Below are positions 8,385 to 17,360 of a stretch of DNA of 64,000 bases, one piece after another. This DNA is from Tsukamurella sp. PLM1 (lineage in GTDB: Bacteria; Actinomycetota; Actinomycetes; Mycobacteriales; Mycobacteriaceae), in the NCBI RefSeq assembly GCF_023168325.1, contig NZ_AP025688.1:186001-250000 (forward strand), read 5' to 3'. The notes under the pieces were generated by a model. It had not been told where the DNA came from and searched no databases. It worked only from the letters and a program-made list of their open reading frames with translations. Positions within the stretch are counted from its first letter, which is position 1; each line of letters begins with the position of its first letter. The translations under genes and the position numbers were made by a program.

Positions 8385-8788
8385 ATGGACGTGCTGACGG
8401 TGGCGGCGGTGTGTTTCCGGGACCAGACCGGGCGGGTGCTCACGGTGCGCAAGCGGGGTACTGATGCGTTCATGCTGCCCGGCGGCAAGCTGGAGCCGGG
8501 GAGGCCGCGATCGACTGCGCGGTTCGCGAGATCGACGAGGAGCTCGGCGTCGCGCTGACGACGGCCGACCTCACGCACTTGGTGTCGTGGCGCGGCCCCG
8601 CCGCGAACGAGGCGAACACCGATATCGAGTCCACCGTGTTCGCCACGGAGCTGAGGGTGGAGCCGCGTGCTGCGGCCGAGATCGCCGAGGCCCGCTGGAT
8701 CGACCCCGCTGACCACGGCGGCGTGACCATCGCCCCCATGCTGGAGCTGTACCTCTTCCCGCGGCTGGCGGGCGCGCCGAGCGCATGA
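8385..8788 (+). CDS. NUDIX hydrolase (frameshifted)
   Basis: Small NUDIX pyrophosphohydrolase, 134 aa after correction. Restoring one G to the GGGG run at 8498-8501 yields a complete NUDIX box: GGKLEPGE, then AAIDCAV, then REIDEELG, matching GX5EX7REUXEEXGU. Without the correction the protein ends early and the box is split. Substrate (oxidised nucleotide or other NDP-X) cannot be told. The last four bases overlap the next gene's ATG, so it is translationally coupled to the AlkX-like glycosylase, suggesting a joint role in nucleotide or DNA damage sanitation. Confidence 0.85.
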
Positions 8789-9942
8789 GGATCAGCCAGC
8801 CCCAGGCGCGGCGGATCGCCCTCGCGGCACAGGGTTTCGAGTCCGGCTTCGCCGGCACATCCACACCCACGATGCGCCAGGTCCAGAAGACGATCGACCG
8901 CCTCAAGCTGATCCAGATCGACAGCGTCAACGTGGTCGCCCGCAGCCAGTACCTGCCGGTCTTCGCGCGCCTCGGCGACTACGACACCGCCCTGCTCGAC
9001 CGAGCCCGCGACAAGAACCCGCGGCGGCTCGTCGAGGCGTGGGCGCACGAGGCGTCGCTGGTGCCTCCCGAGACCTGGCCGCTGCTGCGGCACCGTCGGA
9101 CCGCGGACCGGGTGGCGCAGCGGTTCGCGGGTTACGACTCCCGACACCCCGGCCAACTGGACCGGCTGCGCGGCGCGCTCGCCGAGCTGCCGCCGCTCAC
9201 CGCCCGCGCGCTCGAGGCGCACCTGGAGCACGAGCAGGTGGTGGAGAAGACGCACTGGGGCTGGAACTGGTCGTCGGTGAAGGAGGGGCTGGAGGTGCTC
9301 TTCCAAGCGGGCGAGGTCACCAGCGCCGGCCGCACCAGCCAGTTCGAGCGGCTGTACGCCCTCACTCCGACGGTACTCGGGGACCTCGCCGAGCACGAGG
9401 TGTCCGACGAGGACGCGTTCGTCGAGCTGATCCGGCAGTCGGCGAAGGCGCACGGCATCGGGACGCTGCGGTGCCTGCGCGACTACTTCCGACTCTCGAC
9501 GGCGCAGGCTGCGCCCGCCGTCGAGAAGCTCGTCGAGACCGGCGAACTCGTGCCGGTGGAGGCCGACTGGTGGCCGGGCACCGTCTATCTGCATGCGGAG
9601 GCCAAGCGCCCGCGGGCGATCGCGGTGCGGGCGCTGCTCTCGCCGTTCGATCCCGTTGTCTGGCAGCGCGAGCGGGCGGAGGCGCTGTTCGACTTCCGCT
9701 ACCGCATCGAGATCTACACGCCGAAACACAAACGCGTACATGGCTACTACGTGCTGCCGTTCGTCTTCGGCGACCGCATCGTGGCCCGCTGTGACGTGAA
9801 GGCGGATCGCGCCGCGGGCGAGCTCCTGATCCACTCCACCACGTGGGAACCCGGCGGTCGCGACGTGGAAGCGGAAGCGGCGCTGGAGAAGACCGTCGCC
9901 GAGATGGCCGGCTGGCTGGGGCTCGAGGGCTACCGGCTCTGA
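8785..9942 (+). CDS. AlkX/YcaQ-type DNA glycosylase (winged-helix DUF1006 family)
   Basis: 385 aa, the family size. Three tandem winged-helix domains and a C-terminal beta barrel are expected. In E. coli YcaQ this fold unhooks DNA interstrand crosslinks and excises N-alkylpurines. The catalytic Q-hydrophobic-D motif is present as Q44-I45-D46 in LIQIDSVNVVARSQYLPVF, together with the WAHEASLVP segment typical of the family. Start ATG 8785 overlaps the NUDIX stop. The 3' end overlaps the convergent MerR gene by 13 nt. Family call is strong; substrate range is inferred from YcaQ. Confidence 0.85.
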   Translation: MRISQPQARRIALAAQGFESGFAGTSTPTMRQVQKTIDRLKLIQIDSVNVVARSQYLPVFARLGDYDTALLDRARDKNPRRLVEAWAHEASLVPPETWPLLRHRRTADRVAQRFAGYDSRHPGQLDRLRGALAELPPLTARALEAHLEHEQVVEKTHWGWNWSSVKEGLEVLFQAGEVTSAGRTSQFERLYALTPTVLGDLAEHEVSDEDAFVELIRQSAKAHGIGTLRCLRDYFRLSTAQAAPAVEKLVETGELVPVEADWWPGTVYLHAEAKRPRAIAVRALLSPFDPVVWQRERAEALFDFRYRIEIYTPKHKRVHGYYVLPFVFGDRIVARCDVKADRAAGELLIHSTTWEPGGRDVEAEAALEKTVAEMAGWLGLEGYRL

Positions 9943-10340
9943 CCGGCGAGGCCGCTCAGGGTGTCGGCGAACTCCTCCGCGATCCGCAGTTGCGTCCGCA
10001 GTTCCGAGCAGCGCTGCTGTGCCGCCGCGGAGCACTGATCGACGAAGGTGGCGGCGTCGGCCCGCACCTCGGACGGTGACGCCGGGTCGGCGAGCGTGTC
10101 GAGCGCGGCGAGCAGGTCCCGCATCTGCTCGAGCGAGAAGCCGAGGGGCTTCATCCGGCGGATGACCAGGAGGCGCTCGACGTCGGCTGAGGTGTACAGG
10201 CGGAACCCACCGGGGCTGCGCTCGGAGGGCTCGACCAGCCCCACCTCGTCGTAGTGCCGGATGGTCTTCAGCGACAGCCCCGTCGCCTCCGCGACCTGGC
10301 CGATCTGCAGCAGCCTGCCGCCTTCCGTCTCGTCAGCCAT
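9930..10340 (-). CDS. MerR-family regulator
   Basis: 136 aa. N-terminal winged HTH LLQIGQVAEATGLSLKTIRH followed by YTSADVERLLVIRRMKPLGF, the MerR signature, then a coiled-coil dimerisation helix (about 85-130). There is no Cys pair or obvious metal site at the C-terminus, so it is probably not a metal sensor. It lies 9 bp downstream of the SulP gene on the same strand and also has its own TAGGCT box. A MerR-type promoter lies upstream of sulP, so it probably controls that transporter. Confidence 0.9.
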   Translation of the reverse strand: MADETEGGRLLQIGQVAEATGLSLKTIRHYDEVGLVEPSERSPGGFRLYTSADVERLLVIRRMKPLGFSLEQMRDLLAALDTLADPASPSEVRADAATFVDQCSAAAQQRCSELRTQLRIAEEFADTLSGLAGQSR

Positions 10341-10346
10341 GACGCG

Positions 10347-10352
10347 AGCCTA
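10347..10352 (-). promoter_or_regulatory. Leaderless-type -10 box (TAGGCT) for merR
   Basis: It overlaps the sulP stop codon. Six nt separate it from ATG 10340, so merR may have independent low-level expression besides read-through from sulP. Confidence 0.45.
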
Positions 10353-11855
10353 ATGCCCGCCGCCCAGGTGGCCGCTGAGCCGGTCGTGCCGTTCCGCCGA
10401 GGCCGGGTTGAGCCCGACGAACTCGACCTCCTTGCCCTTGCCGCGGTACTTGGTCTCGATCGCGTCGAGCGCCGCGACGGTGGAGGCGTCCCACACGTGC
10501 GTGCCCGAGAGATCGACGACCACGCGCGCGGGGTCGTTTGCGTAGTCGAATTGGTAGACCAGGTCGTTGCTGGAGGCGAAGAACAACTCCCCGCGCACGT
10601 GGTAGGTGCGCGTGGTCGCGTCGTCGGAGTCGGCGGCCGTCACCTCGGTGAAGTGGGCGACCCGGCGGACGAACAGCAACGTCGCGACGATGACGCCGCC
10701 GATGACACCGTAGGCGAGGTTGTGGGTGGCGACGGTGATCGCGACGGTGACCACCATGACGGCGGTCTCGCTGCGCGGCATGCGGCGCAACGTCGCCGGC
10801 GCGATGCTGTGCCAGTCGAAGGTGCCGACCGCGACCATCACCATGACCGCGACCAGGGCGGCCATCGGGATCTGCGCCACGAGGTCGCCGAGGCCCACGA
10901 CGAGGATCAGGAGGAAGACGCCGGCGAGGAAGGTGGAGATCCGGGTGCGCGCACCGGAACTCTTGACGTTGATCATGGTCTGGCCGATCATCGCGCAGCC
11001 ACCCATCCCGCCGAAGAAGCCGGTGACGACGTTGGCGACGCCCTGCCCCCAGCCCTCGCGGGTCTTATCGGAGTGCGTATCGGTGATGTCGTCCACGAGC
11101 TTGGCGGTCATCAAGGACTCCAGGAGCCCGACGAGCGCCACCGCCAGCGCGTACGGTGCGATGAGGCCGAGGGTGTTCAGGGTGTACGGGATATCGGGGA
11201 TCAGCCACTGCGGCAGCGTGTTCGGGAGTTCCCCCTCGTCGCCGACGCTCGGCACTCCCAGGCCGAAACCCATCGTGACGACGGTGAGCAGCACGATCGC
11301 CACCAGTGGCGCCGGCACCGCGGTGGTCAGCCTCGGCAGGCCGACCAGAACGACCAGACCCGCCGCGATCATCGGATACACCTGCCACGGCACGTCGGTC
11401 ATGTGCGGGAGCTGGGCGAGGAAGATCAGGATGGCCAGCGCGTTGACGAAACCGATCATCACCGACCGGGGGACGAACCGCATCAACCTGGCGACGCCCA
11501 GCGCGCTGAGCAGGACCTGGAGTACGCCGGCGAGGATCACGGTGGCCAGCAGGTGATCCAGCCCGTGCTCGCGCGCGATCGGTGCGACGACGAGCGCCAC
11601 CGCGCCGGTGGCGGCGGAGATCATCGCCGGCCTGCCGCCGACGACGGCGATCGTGACGGCCATGGTGAACGATGCGAAGAGGCCGACTCGCGGATCGACG
11701 CCGGCGATGATCGAGAACGAGATCGCCTCCGGGATCAGCGCCAGCGCCACGACGAGGCCGGCGAGCGACTCCGTCTTGAGGCGCCTCGGGCTCCGCAGCG
11801 CGGCGGCGACGTCGCTTCCCCGAATCACCTGCGGCACGCCTGTTTGTCGAGACAT
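10350..11855 (-). CDS. SulP-family anion transporter with STAS domain
   Basis: 501 aa. A SLC26/SulP membrane domain (about residues 20-370, 12-14 helices; early segment ESLAGLVVALALIPEAISFS) is followed by a cytoplasmic STAS domain (about 395-490, ARVVVDLSGTHVWDASTVAA). SulP proteins move sulfate, bicarbonate or dicarboxylates. The short form and the NNV-free early helix fit SulP generally and do not fix the substrate. Start at ATG 11855 (GGAGGG 11 nt upstream). An in-frame ATG at 11915 would add 20 basic residues. It heads a sulP-merR operon. Confidence 0.88.
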   Translation of the reverse strand: MSRQTGVPQVIRGSDVAAALRSPRRLKTESLAGLVVALALIPEAISFSIIAGVDPRVGLFASFTMAVTIAVVGGRPAMISAATGAVALVVAPIAREHGLDHLLATVILAGVLQVLLSALGVARLMRFVPRSVMIGFVNALAILIFLAQLPHMTDVPWQVYPMIAAGLVVLVGLPRLTTAVPAPLVAIVLLTVVTMGFGLGVPSVGDEGELPNTLPQWLIPDIPYTLNTLGLIAPYALAVALVGLLESLMTAKLVDDITDTHSDKTREGWGQGVANVVTGFFGGMGGCAMIGQTMINVKSSGARTRISTFLAGVFLLILVVGLGDLVAQIPMAALVAVMVMVAVGTFDWHSIAPATLRRMPRSETAVMVVTVAITVATHNLAYGVIGGVIVATLLFVRRVAHFTEVTAADSDDATTRTYHVRGELFFASSNDLVYQFDYANDPARVVVDLSGTHVWDASTVAALDAIETKYRGKGKEVEFVGLNPASAERHDRLSGHLGGGH

Positions 11856-11950
11856 CGAGATCCGAACCCTCCGAGTGTGGTGTGCGCAGCGCGGCCGAGC
11901 CCGGTTGCGGGTCATCGCGGCGGTGCGCGACTCCGCGCGAACCGGACCAG

Positions 11951-11979
11951 ACTCTACCCTCCCGTAAGGGGATTTGCAA
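11951..11979 (-). promoter_or_regulatory. MerR-type promoter/operator for sulP-merR
   Basis: Reading the minus strand: TTGCAA (11974-11979), then CCCCTTACGGGAGGG as an imperfect dyad, then TAGAGT (11951-11956). The dyad fills a long spacer between -35 and -10, the layout MerR proteins act on. It is about 95 nt before the sulP start. Confidence 0.5.
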
Positions 11980-12088
11980 GTCGGACGGTGAACCGCCTCC
12001 GCCCGGATGTACCGGATCACGGTTGCGCTGTGACAAAATGATCGGATGACCGCTGTGCCGACCCTGCTCGCGCGGTAGGCCGCCCGCC

Positions 12089-12682
12089 GTGGCACTGCTG
12101 CGCCGGCGCGGCGGAGGCGGGTATCCGACGGGGGCGTCGGCCCGTTCCGCCGCCCCGGACGGCGCGCGGTACTTCTACGACACCGAATTCCATTGGGACG
12201 GCGTGAGCATCCGCCTCATCTCGATCGCGGTCGTCTCGGACACCGGGCGCGAGTTCTACGAGCACTCCGATCAGTACGACAGGAAGCGGGCCGCGGCCGA
12301 TCCGTTCCTCGCGGAGTACGTGCTCCCCGGCGTGACGGGGATGCCGCGGCGCTCCGATGCGGAGCTGCGCGAACGCCTGCAGGAGTTCTTCGAACCGCGG
12401 CCCTCCTCGCTCTGGGCCGACTTCGGCGCCTGGGATCAGATCGCCCTCATGCAGATCTGGGGAGACATGGACCGACAGCCGCGCTGGCTACCCATGGCCA
12501 CGCGCAACGTGCGGGAGTACGCCGCGGTGTTCGGCCGTTCGCTCCCCGACTACCCCGCAGGCCACCACGACGCCCTCATCGATGCCCGCCACGTGCGCAC
12601 GATGTTCCGACTCCTCGAGGACAGGATCGACGCCCTCGAACGCACACCGGACGCACGCTCGCCCGGGCCGGCGCCGTCGTGA
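12089..12682 (+). CDS. DEDDh-type 3'-5' exoribonuclease (Rv2179c-like)
   Basis: 197 aa. The RYFYDTEF motif (Asp 31, Glu 33), a central acidic WADFGAWDQIALMQIWG block and HHDALIDARH near the C-terminus provide the DEDD metal ligands and catalytic His of the Rv2179c family, which trims 3' ends of RNA. Mycobacterial proteins start about 27 residues later, directly at MRYFYDTEF. Here no start codon exists at that point, so I use GTG 12089. A short ORF from ATG 12046 (10 codons) precedes it and may be a leader or a sign of another indel. It is convergent with the ABC-F gene. Confidence 0.8.
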   Translation: MALLRRRGGGGYPTGASARSAAPDGARYFYDTEFHWDGVSIRLISIAVVSDTGREFYEHSDQYDRKRAAADPFLAEYVLPGVTGMPRRSDAELRERLQEFFEPRPSSLWADFGAWDQIALMQIWGDMDRQPRWLPMATRNVREYAAVFGRSLPDYPAGHHDALIDARHVRTMFRLLEDRIDALERTPDARSPGPAPS

Positions 12683-12713
12683 CATCGGCCGATCCGCCGC
12701 ACCACGCGGGGGA

Positions 12714-14285
12714 TCAGCCGGTGATCTCGACCTCGCGGGTCAGCTCCACCCGGTCGAGGAACGCGCGGTCGTGGGAGACGATCACCAGCGCGCCCGCCCA
12801 GGACTTCAGCGCCTCCACCAGCAGTTCCACCGACGGCACGTCCAGGTTGTTGGTGGGCTCGTCCAGTACCAGGGTCGACGGTGCCGGGTCCCCGAGCAGG
12901 GCGATCGCCAGCGCGAGCCGCAGGCGCTCGCCGCCGCTGAGACTGCTGACGATCCGCTCGGACTGCCGCCCCCGGAACAGCATCCGCGCGAGCGCGGCGT
13001 GACACTGCTGCGCGTCCAGGCCGGGATGGGCGTCGCGCACCGCGTCGATGAGCGTGCCCTCCTCGGCGTCATGCGACCCGCTCGCTCCGCTCTCGGCGCC
13101 GGCGGGCCCGAACCGCACGTCCTGCGGGACGTAGCCGATCACCGTCGGAGGATCGGCGGCCCGGGCGGCGGCGATCGCGCGGCGCAGCACCGTCGTCTTC
13201 CCGGCCCCGTTCGGGCCGACCAGCGCGACCCGCTCCGGGCCAGTGACCTGGAGCGGACCGTCGTCGAGCTGCGTGCGGTGCACGCCCGGCCCCGGCTCGG
13301 GCATCGCGATGCGGACGCTGCGGTCGTCGCGCAGGCCCTCCTGTGCCTGATCGAGCGCGTCCCGCGCGGAGTCGACGCGGTCCTCGTGCAGACCGCGATG
13401 CTTCCCGGCGGAGACCTCCGCGGCGTTCTTGCGCAGCCCCGCGATGATCTTGGGTACCCGCTTCTCGGCCTCGGCCTTCGCCGCGAACCGGGCGCGACGG
13501 TCGAGCTTGATCTGCGCCTCCACCAGGTCGCGGCGCTGGGCCTTGAGGTCGACCTTCGCGGAGGTGACGGCCTGCTCCGCGGCGGCCTGCTCGGCGTCGA
13601 GGATCTCGCGGTAGCGCGAGTACGGGCCGCCGAACACGCGGACCGCCCCGCGGTACAGCTCCACGGTCGAGTCCATCTGCTCAAGCAGCGTGAGGTCGTG
13701 GCTGACCACGACGGCCGTGCCGGCGAACCGCTCCAGTGCGTCCGTCAGCAGGCCGCGGGCGCGTTGGTCGAGGTTGTTGGTGGGCTCGTCGAGGAGCAGG
13801 GTGTCGGGTCGGCGCAGCAGCTGTCCGGCGATGGCGAGCAGGGTGGCCTCGCCGCCGGACAGCGTCCCGACAGTGCGGTCCAGGGCCCCCAGCCGCAGGC
13901 CCAGTCCATCGAGGACCGCGGTCGCCCGTTCCTCGACGTCCCAGTCGTCGCCGACCGCCTCGAAGTCCTCGGGCTCGGCCGAGCCACCTTCGATACGGCG
14001 CAGGGCGGCGACGGTGCCGCCGATGCCGAGCGCGTCGGCGAGCGAGTCGTCGGGCTCGGCCTGGGGATGCTGCGGGACGTAGCCGACCACACCCGCGCCG
14101 CTCACCGAGCCCGCCGTCGGGGTGATCCGCCCCGCGAGGATGCGCAGCAGCGTGCTCTTGCCCGCACCGTTGGCGCCGACCAGGGCCGCTCGGCCGGCGG
14201 GGATGGTGAAGCTGAGGTCGTCGAAGACCGTCGTGCCGTCGGGCCAGCGCAGGGTGAGTGCCGAGACGGCAAGAGAGGTAGCCAT
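12714..14285 (-). CDS. ABC-F subfamily ATPase (ribosome-associated type)
   Basis: 523 aa, no membrane segments, two ABC domains. Walker A motifs are GANGAGKST and GPNGAGKTT, signatures LSGGEATLL and LSGGERLRLA, and both Walker B motifs read LDEPTNNLD. A helical linker (about 225-320, rich in K, R, E and A) separates them, as in the ABC-F proteins that bind the ribosomal E site and confer antibiotic protection or translational control. Start ATG 14285 follows AAGGAG. A three-codon ORF (ATG CTG TCC TGA) lies within the 5' leader, reminiscent of attenuation control of antibiotic-resistance ABC-F genes, though this is weak. Confidence 0.9.
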   Translation of the reverse strand: MATSLAVSALTLRWPDGTTVFDDLSFTIPAGRAALVGANGAGKSTLLRILAGRITPTAGSVSGAGVVGYVPQHPQAEPDDSLADALGIGGTVAALRRIEGGSAEPEDFEAVGDDWDVEERATAVLDGLGLRLGALDRTVGTLSGGEATLLAIAGQLLRRPDTLLLDEPTNNLDQRARGLLTDALERFAGTAVVVSHDLTLLEQMDSTVELYRGAVRVFGGPYSRYREILDAEQAAAEQAVTSAKVDLKAQRRDLVEAQIKLDRRARFAAKAEAEKRVPKIIAGLRKNAAEVSAGKHRGLHEDRVDSARDALDQAQEGLRDDRSVRIAMPEPGPGVHRTQLDDGPLQVTGPERVALVGPNGAGKTTVLRRAIAAARAADPPTVIGYVPQDVRFGPAGAESGASGSHDAEEGTLIDAVRDAHPGLDAQQCHAALARMLFRGRQSERIVSSLSGGERLRLALAIALLGDPAPSTLVLDEPTNNLDVPSVELLVEALKSWAGALVIVSHDRAFLDRVELTREVEITG

Positions 14286-14491
14286 GTGTGCTCCTTGAGA
14301 TCGTCAGGGGCCGCGACGGGTGGAATGGTCACACCGGATGCGTGGCGGCAGGGCCGAAGACGTCTCAGGACAGCATGGCGACGAGTGTAATCAGAGATGC
14401 GTGCGCTTCGCATCGGAATTTCCTCGGCGGGAAATGTGATGTGCGTCCCACTGTGGACCGTTGCGCTTGTGCGGTCGACGGTGCGTGGTGC
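14286..14491. other. 5' leader region of the ABC-F gene, with no larger gene
   Basis: On the minus strand it holds the start region, a minimal MLS-stop ORF about 65-80 nt before the ABC-F ATG, and an overlapping longer frame from an ATG near 14403. I recognise no riboswitch. Confidence 0.35.
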
Positions 14492-14497
14492 TAGCTT
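14492..14497 (+). promoter_or_regulatory. Leaderless-type -10 box (TAGCTT) for the Cys-rich leader peptide
   Basis: TAGCTT, 6 nt, then ATG 14504. Confidence 0.5.
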
Positions 14498-14503
14498 TGA
14501 CAC

Positions 14504-14608
14504 ATGTCCGGGAGTCTTGAGGCCCATCTGCGCGTCGGTTATGAGACCGTCGCGCTGGGCTGCCGTCTCCCCATGGTTCGCGTGCACTGTCGAATGTGTT
14601 GCTGCTGA
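14504..14608 (+). CDS. Leaderless leader peptide ending in a cysteine run (candidate cysteine-responsive attenuator)
   Basis: A 34-codon ORF begins 6 nt after a TAGCTT box and ends MVRVHCRMCCC-stop, so four of its last six codons are Cys. Leaderless short ORFs with terminal polycysteine tracts are known in mycobacteria as cysteine-responsive attenuators: ribosome stalling at the Cys codons changes downstream expression. About 120 nt separate it from the ROK regulator ATG. I have not found an obvious alternative hairpin pair. The target would be the ROK-lipoprotein genes, which have no known sulfur role, so function is inference. Confidence 0.5.
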   Translation: MSGSLEAHLRVGYETVALGCRLPMVRVHCRMCCC

Positions 14609-14726
14609 GCGTTACCGCTCGCACCTCTACGGCTCGTCCTTGAGCTGAACCCTTTCGACAATTCCATCTTCACGCCTGCGCCCGGTGCTGACCGGAGCTG
14701 CGGCGTACGCACACCTTCGAGGAACC

Positions 14727-16039
14727 ATGACCGTCGTTGATCTTCCCGCCGTTTCCACCACCGCGCCCCGCACCGAGGCGCGCACCGCGCAGGCGCGAGC
14801 CACGCGGCCCCGCAATCCGCTGGCCCGTCCGGCCGCCGTCGACCGCGCGCCTCGCACCGCCGCTCCCGCCCGGGTCTTCGCGCCCCAGCTGCGGGTCTCG
14901 GAGAAGCCTGCCGCCGCGGTGCTCCGCGTGATCCGCCGCGGCGGCCTCGTGCTGCGCGACGAGATCGTCCGCGAGACCCAATTGTCCGCCGCCACGGTGA
15001 ACCGCCAGGTCACGGCGCTGATCGAGGCCGGCCTGGTGCGTGAGCGCGCCGACCGCGCCGCGAGCGGCGTTGTCGGACGGCCCCGTCTGCCCCTGGAAGT
15101 GGACCCGAACGGCCCGCTGGCCCTGGGTATTCACATCGGCTTCCGGGTGAGCACGGTGACGATGCACGACGTGGCCGGCAAGGTGGTCGGCGCCATCCAG
15201 ATCCCCACGCCCGAGAGCGGTGAGCCCGGCGAGGTGCTCTCGGTGATCGCCACGAGCGCTCGACGGTTCCTGGCCCGCTGGGACGGTCGTACGGTTCTGG
15301 GTGCGGGCATCGCCATCGGCGGCCGGGTGGACGACCGCGGTGTGGTGGCCGATCACCCGCGCCTAGGCTGGAAGAACGTTGCACTCGGAGAGCGTCTTTC
15401 GGGTGCGATCGGCCTGCCGGTGACGGTGGCGCCGCACGTCGAGGCGATGGCGGCCGCGGAGCTGCACCTGTCGGAGGAATTCGAGTCGCAGGGATCCACG
15501 CTGTACTTCTACGGGCGCGAGACCGTGGGCGTGGCGCTCGCGCTGCACGGCGCGGTCCACTCGCCGAAGTCCGGCCCGCACACCATCGGTCACCTGCCGA
15601 CGCGGGGCGTCGAGCTGCTGGACCCGAAGCGGACCGGCCGCCTCGAGGACGCCGTGACGGACACCGCCGTCGTGGATGCCGCTCGCGCGCAGAAGCTTCC
15701 AGTGCGGACCATCGCCGACCTGCACAAGCTCGCCGAGGGCGGCGACGAGACCGCGCGGGCGATCGTGGCCGAGCGCGGCCGCGTGCTGGGCGAGGCCGCC
15801 GCGCTGGTGGCCGACATCTTCAACCCCGACCGCCTGATCCTGGGCGGCCAGGCCTTCACCGACCACACCGCGATCCTTCCGCACGTGTCCGCAGCTCTGA
15901 AGGCCACCTCGGCCGAGCCGGGACGGTCGGTGCGGGTGAGCGGTGCGGGGGCCGCGTGCAGCAGCAGGCCGCCGGCGCCGCCGCACTCGACGGTGTCTAC
16001 ACCGACCCGCTGGGTGCCGTGGCGCGCGCGGTCGCCTGA
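14727..16039 (+). CDS. ROK-family transcriptional regulator (Rv0485-like, frameshifted near the C-terminus)
   Basis: 437 aa after correction, close to mycobacterial Rv0485. A Pro/Ala/Arg-rich N-terminus (1-50) precedes an HTH (about 65-125; RETQLSAATVNRQVTALIEA) and a ROK domain with a VVGRPRLPLEVDPNGPLALG boundary. A sugar-kinase-like actin fold follows, but the usual zinc-binding Cys cluster is not seen. At 15947-15951 one G is missing from a G run; correction gives an end AALDGVYTDPLGAVARAVA and a stop at 16037. Start ATG 14727 has GAGGA just upstream. It is likely a regulator without kinase activity. A Cys-ending leader peptide precedes it. Confidence 0.85.
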
Positions 16040-16080
16040 GCCGACCCCGCCGCGCCGGCAGGCCGCAGTGGGCTGCGATG

Positions 16081-17264
16081 ATGTCGTCCGTGGGATCGAG
16101 GGAGGGGCGACGGCCCGGCGTCGGATCGGTGATCGCCGTTCTGGTCGCGGGGCTGATTCTCCTCGCCGGCTGCACGTCGCCGGTGCCCGGGGCTCCCGTC
16201 GCGGACCCGTCCGCGGTGCCACGTCCCGACACCGGCTCGTATCCGACCACGCCGCGCACGTTGCAACCGATCCCCCGGGCGGCGGTGTTCGAGGCGGAGG
16301 CTCTCCGCATGCTCGCCGTGCTGCCGCTCATCTACGAGGCCGACGCCGCGTTCCAGTTCGGTGCTGGCGGATCGTTCGGCGAGTTCGAGCCGCGCATGGC
16401 ATCGGCATTCGGTTCGGTTGGTGCAGCCCGTCTCGCCGCCGCCGAGATCGGGGTGCGCAGCGCCGCGACCACCACCTACGTGGGTGCCGCTGGCAGCACG
16501 AGGCGGGTCGACATCGGGCTCTTCCGACTGCCCTCGCCCGAGATGGCGGCGGCCGTCGTCTCGGGCGATCTGCTCGCCAAGGACGCGGAGTACCTGGACA
16601 TCGCACCCCCGACAAGGTGGCGCTCCCCGTGCCGGGGTTCCCGGCGGCGGTCGGCTACACGATGGCCTGGCCGACCCGTGGTATCGAGACGGTCGCCTAC
16701 GTGCCACTGGGGCGGTTCGTCCTCACGTTCGCGGGCGCGTTCGGGTCCGACCAGATCGCGAAGTACGCGGCGGCGGCGGACAAGGCGCTGTCGGCGTTCA
16801 AGCCCACCCCGCTGGAGGACATCGGCCGCCTGCCGATCGACGAATCAGGCCTGGCCCGGATGACGCTCGAGCCAACGGCGGGAAGTCCCGGCTACTCGGT
16901 ACCCGCCCGGGCGGTGCTACCCATGCAGTACCACGTGAGCGCGACGGCGAGGGCGTTCGAGGAGGCCGGTGTCGACGTCGCGGCGCGCGGTGCGAGCTCC
17001 GTCTACCGGGCCCGGGACAGGGCGGGGGCGGCCTCGCTCCTGGACGCGCGGATCGCCGAAGTCCGCGAGAACCGCCAGGGCGCCGCGATCGAGTCGGTAC
17101 GCGGTGTTCCCACCGGGCAGTGCTTCACCTACACGTCGGGGACGACGACCACCTACTGCGTCGCCGCCGTCGGCAGGTACGTCGTCGAGCTGACCGACGG
17201 CCAGCGACAGCGCGCGGTGCAGGGGCTCGGCGCCTCGTACCTCCTCCTGCGTTCGGCAGCGTGA
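16081..17264 (+). CDS. Secreted lipoprotein of the DUF7373-like type (frameshifted)
   Basis: About 394 aa after correction. Signal peptide with hydrophobic core VIAVLVAGLILL and lipobox LLAGC (Cys about 31), followed by a Thr/Pro spacer and a two-part extracellular domain. One C is missing from CCCCC at 16606-16610; correction joins YLDIAPP to DKVALPVPGFPAAVGYTMAW. Two Cys near the C-terminus (GQCFTYTSGTTTTYCV) could form a disulfide. This resembles a lipoprotein family common in Nocardia, Gordonia and Tsukamurella, of unknown function. It lies 41 bp after the ROK gene on the same strand and may be co-transcribed. Confidence 0.7.
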
Positions 17265-17360
17265 TTCCGGCGACGGGCCGCCAACCTGCCGTTAAGCGGG
17301 CTCCAACTGACTTCGCGGTAGATTCGTAACGCTGTTGACCGCAGGGTGTGGAGGTGTTGC

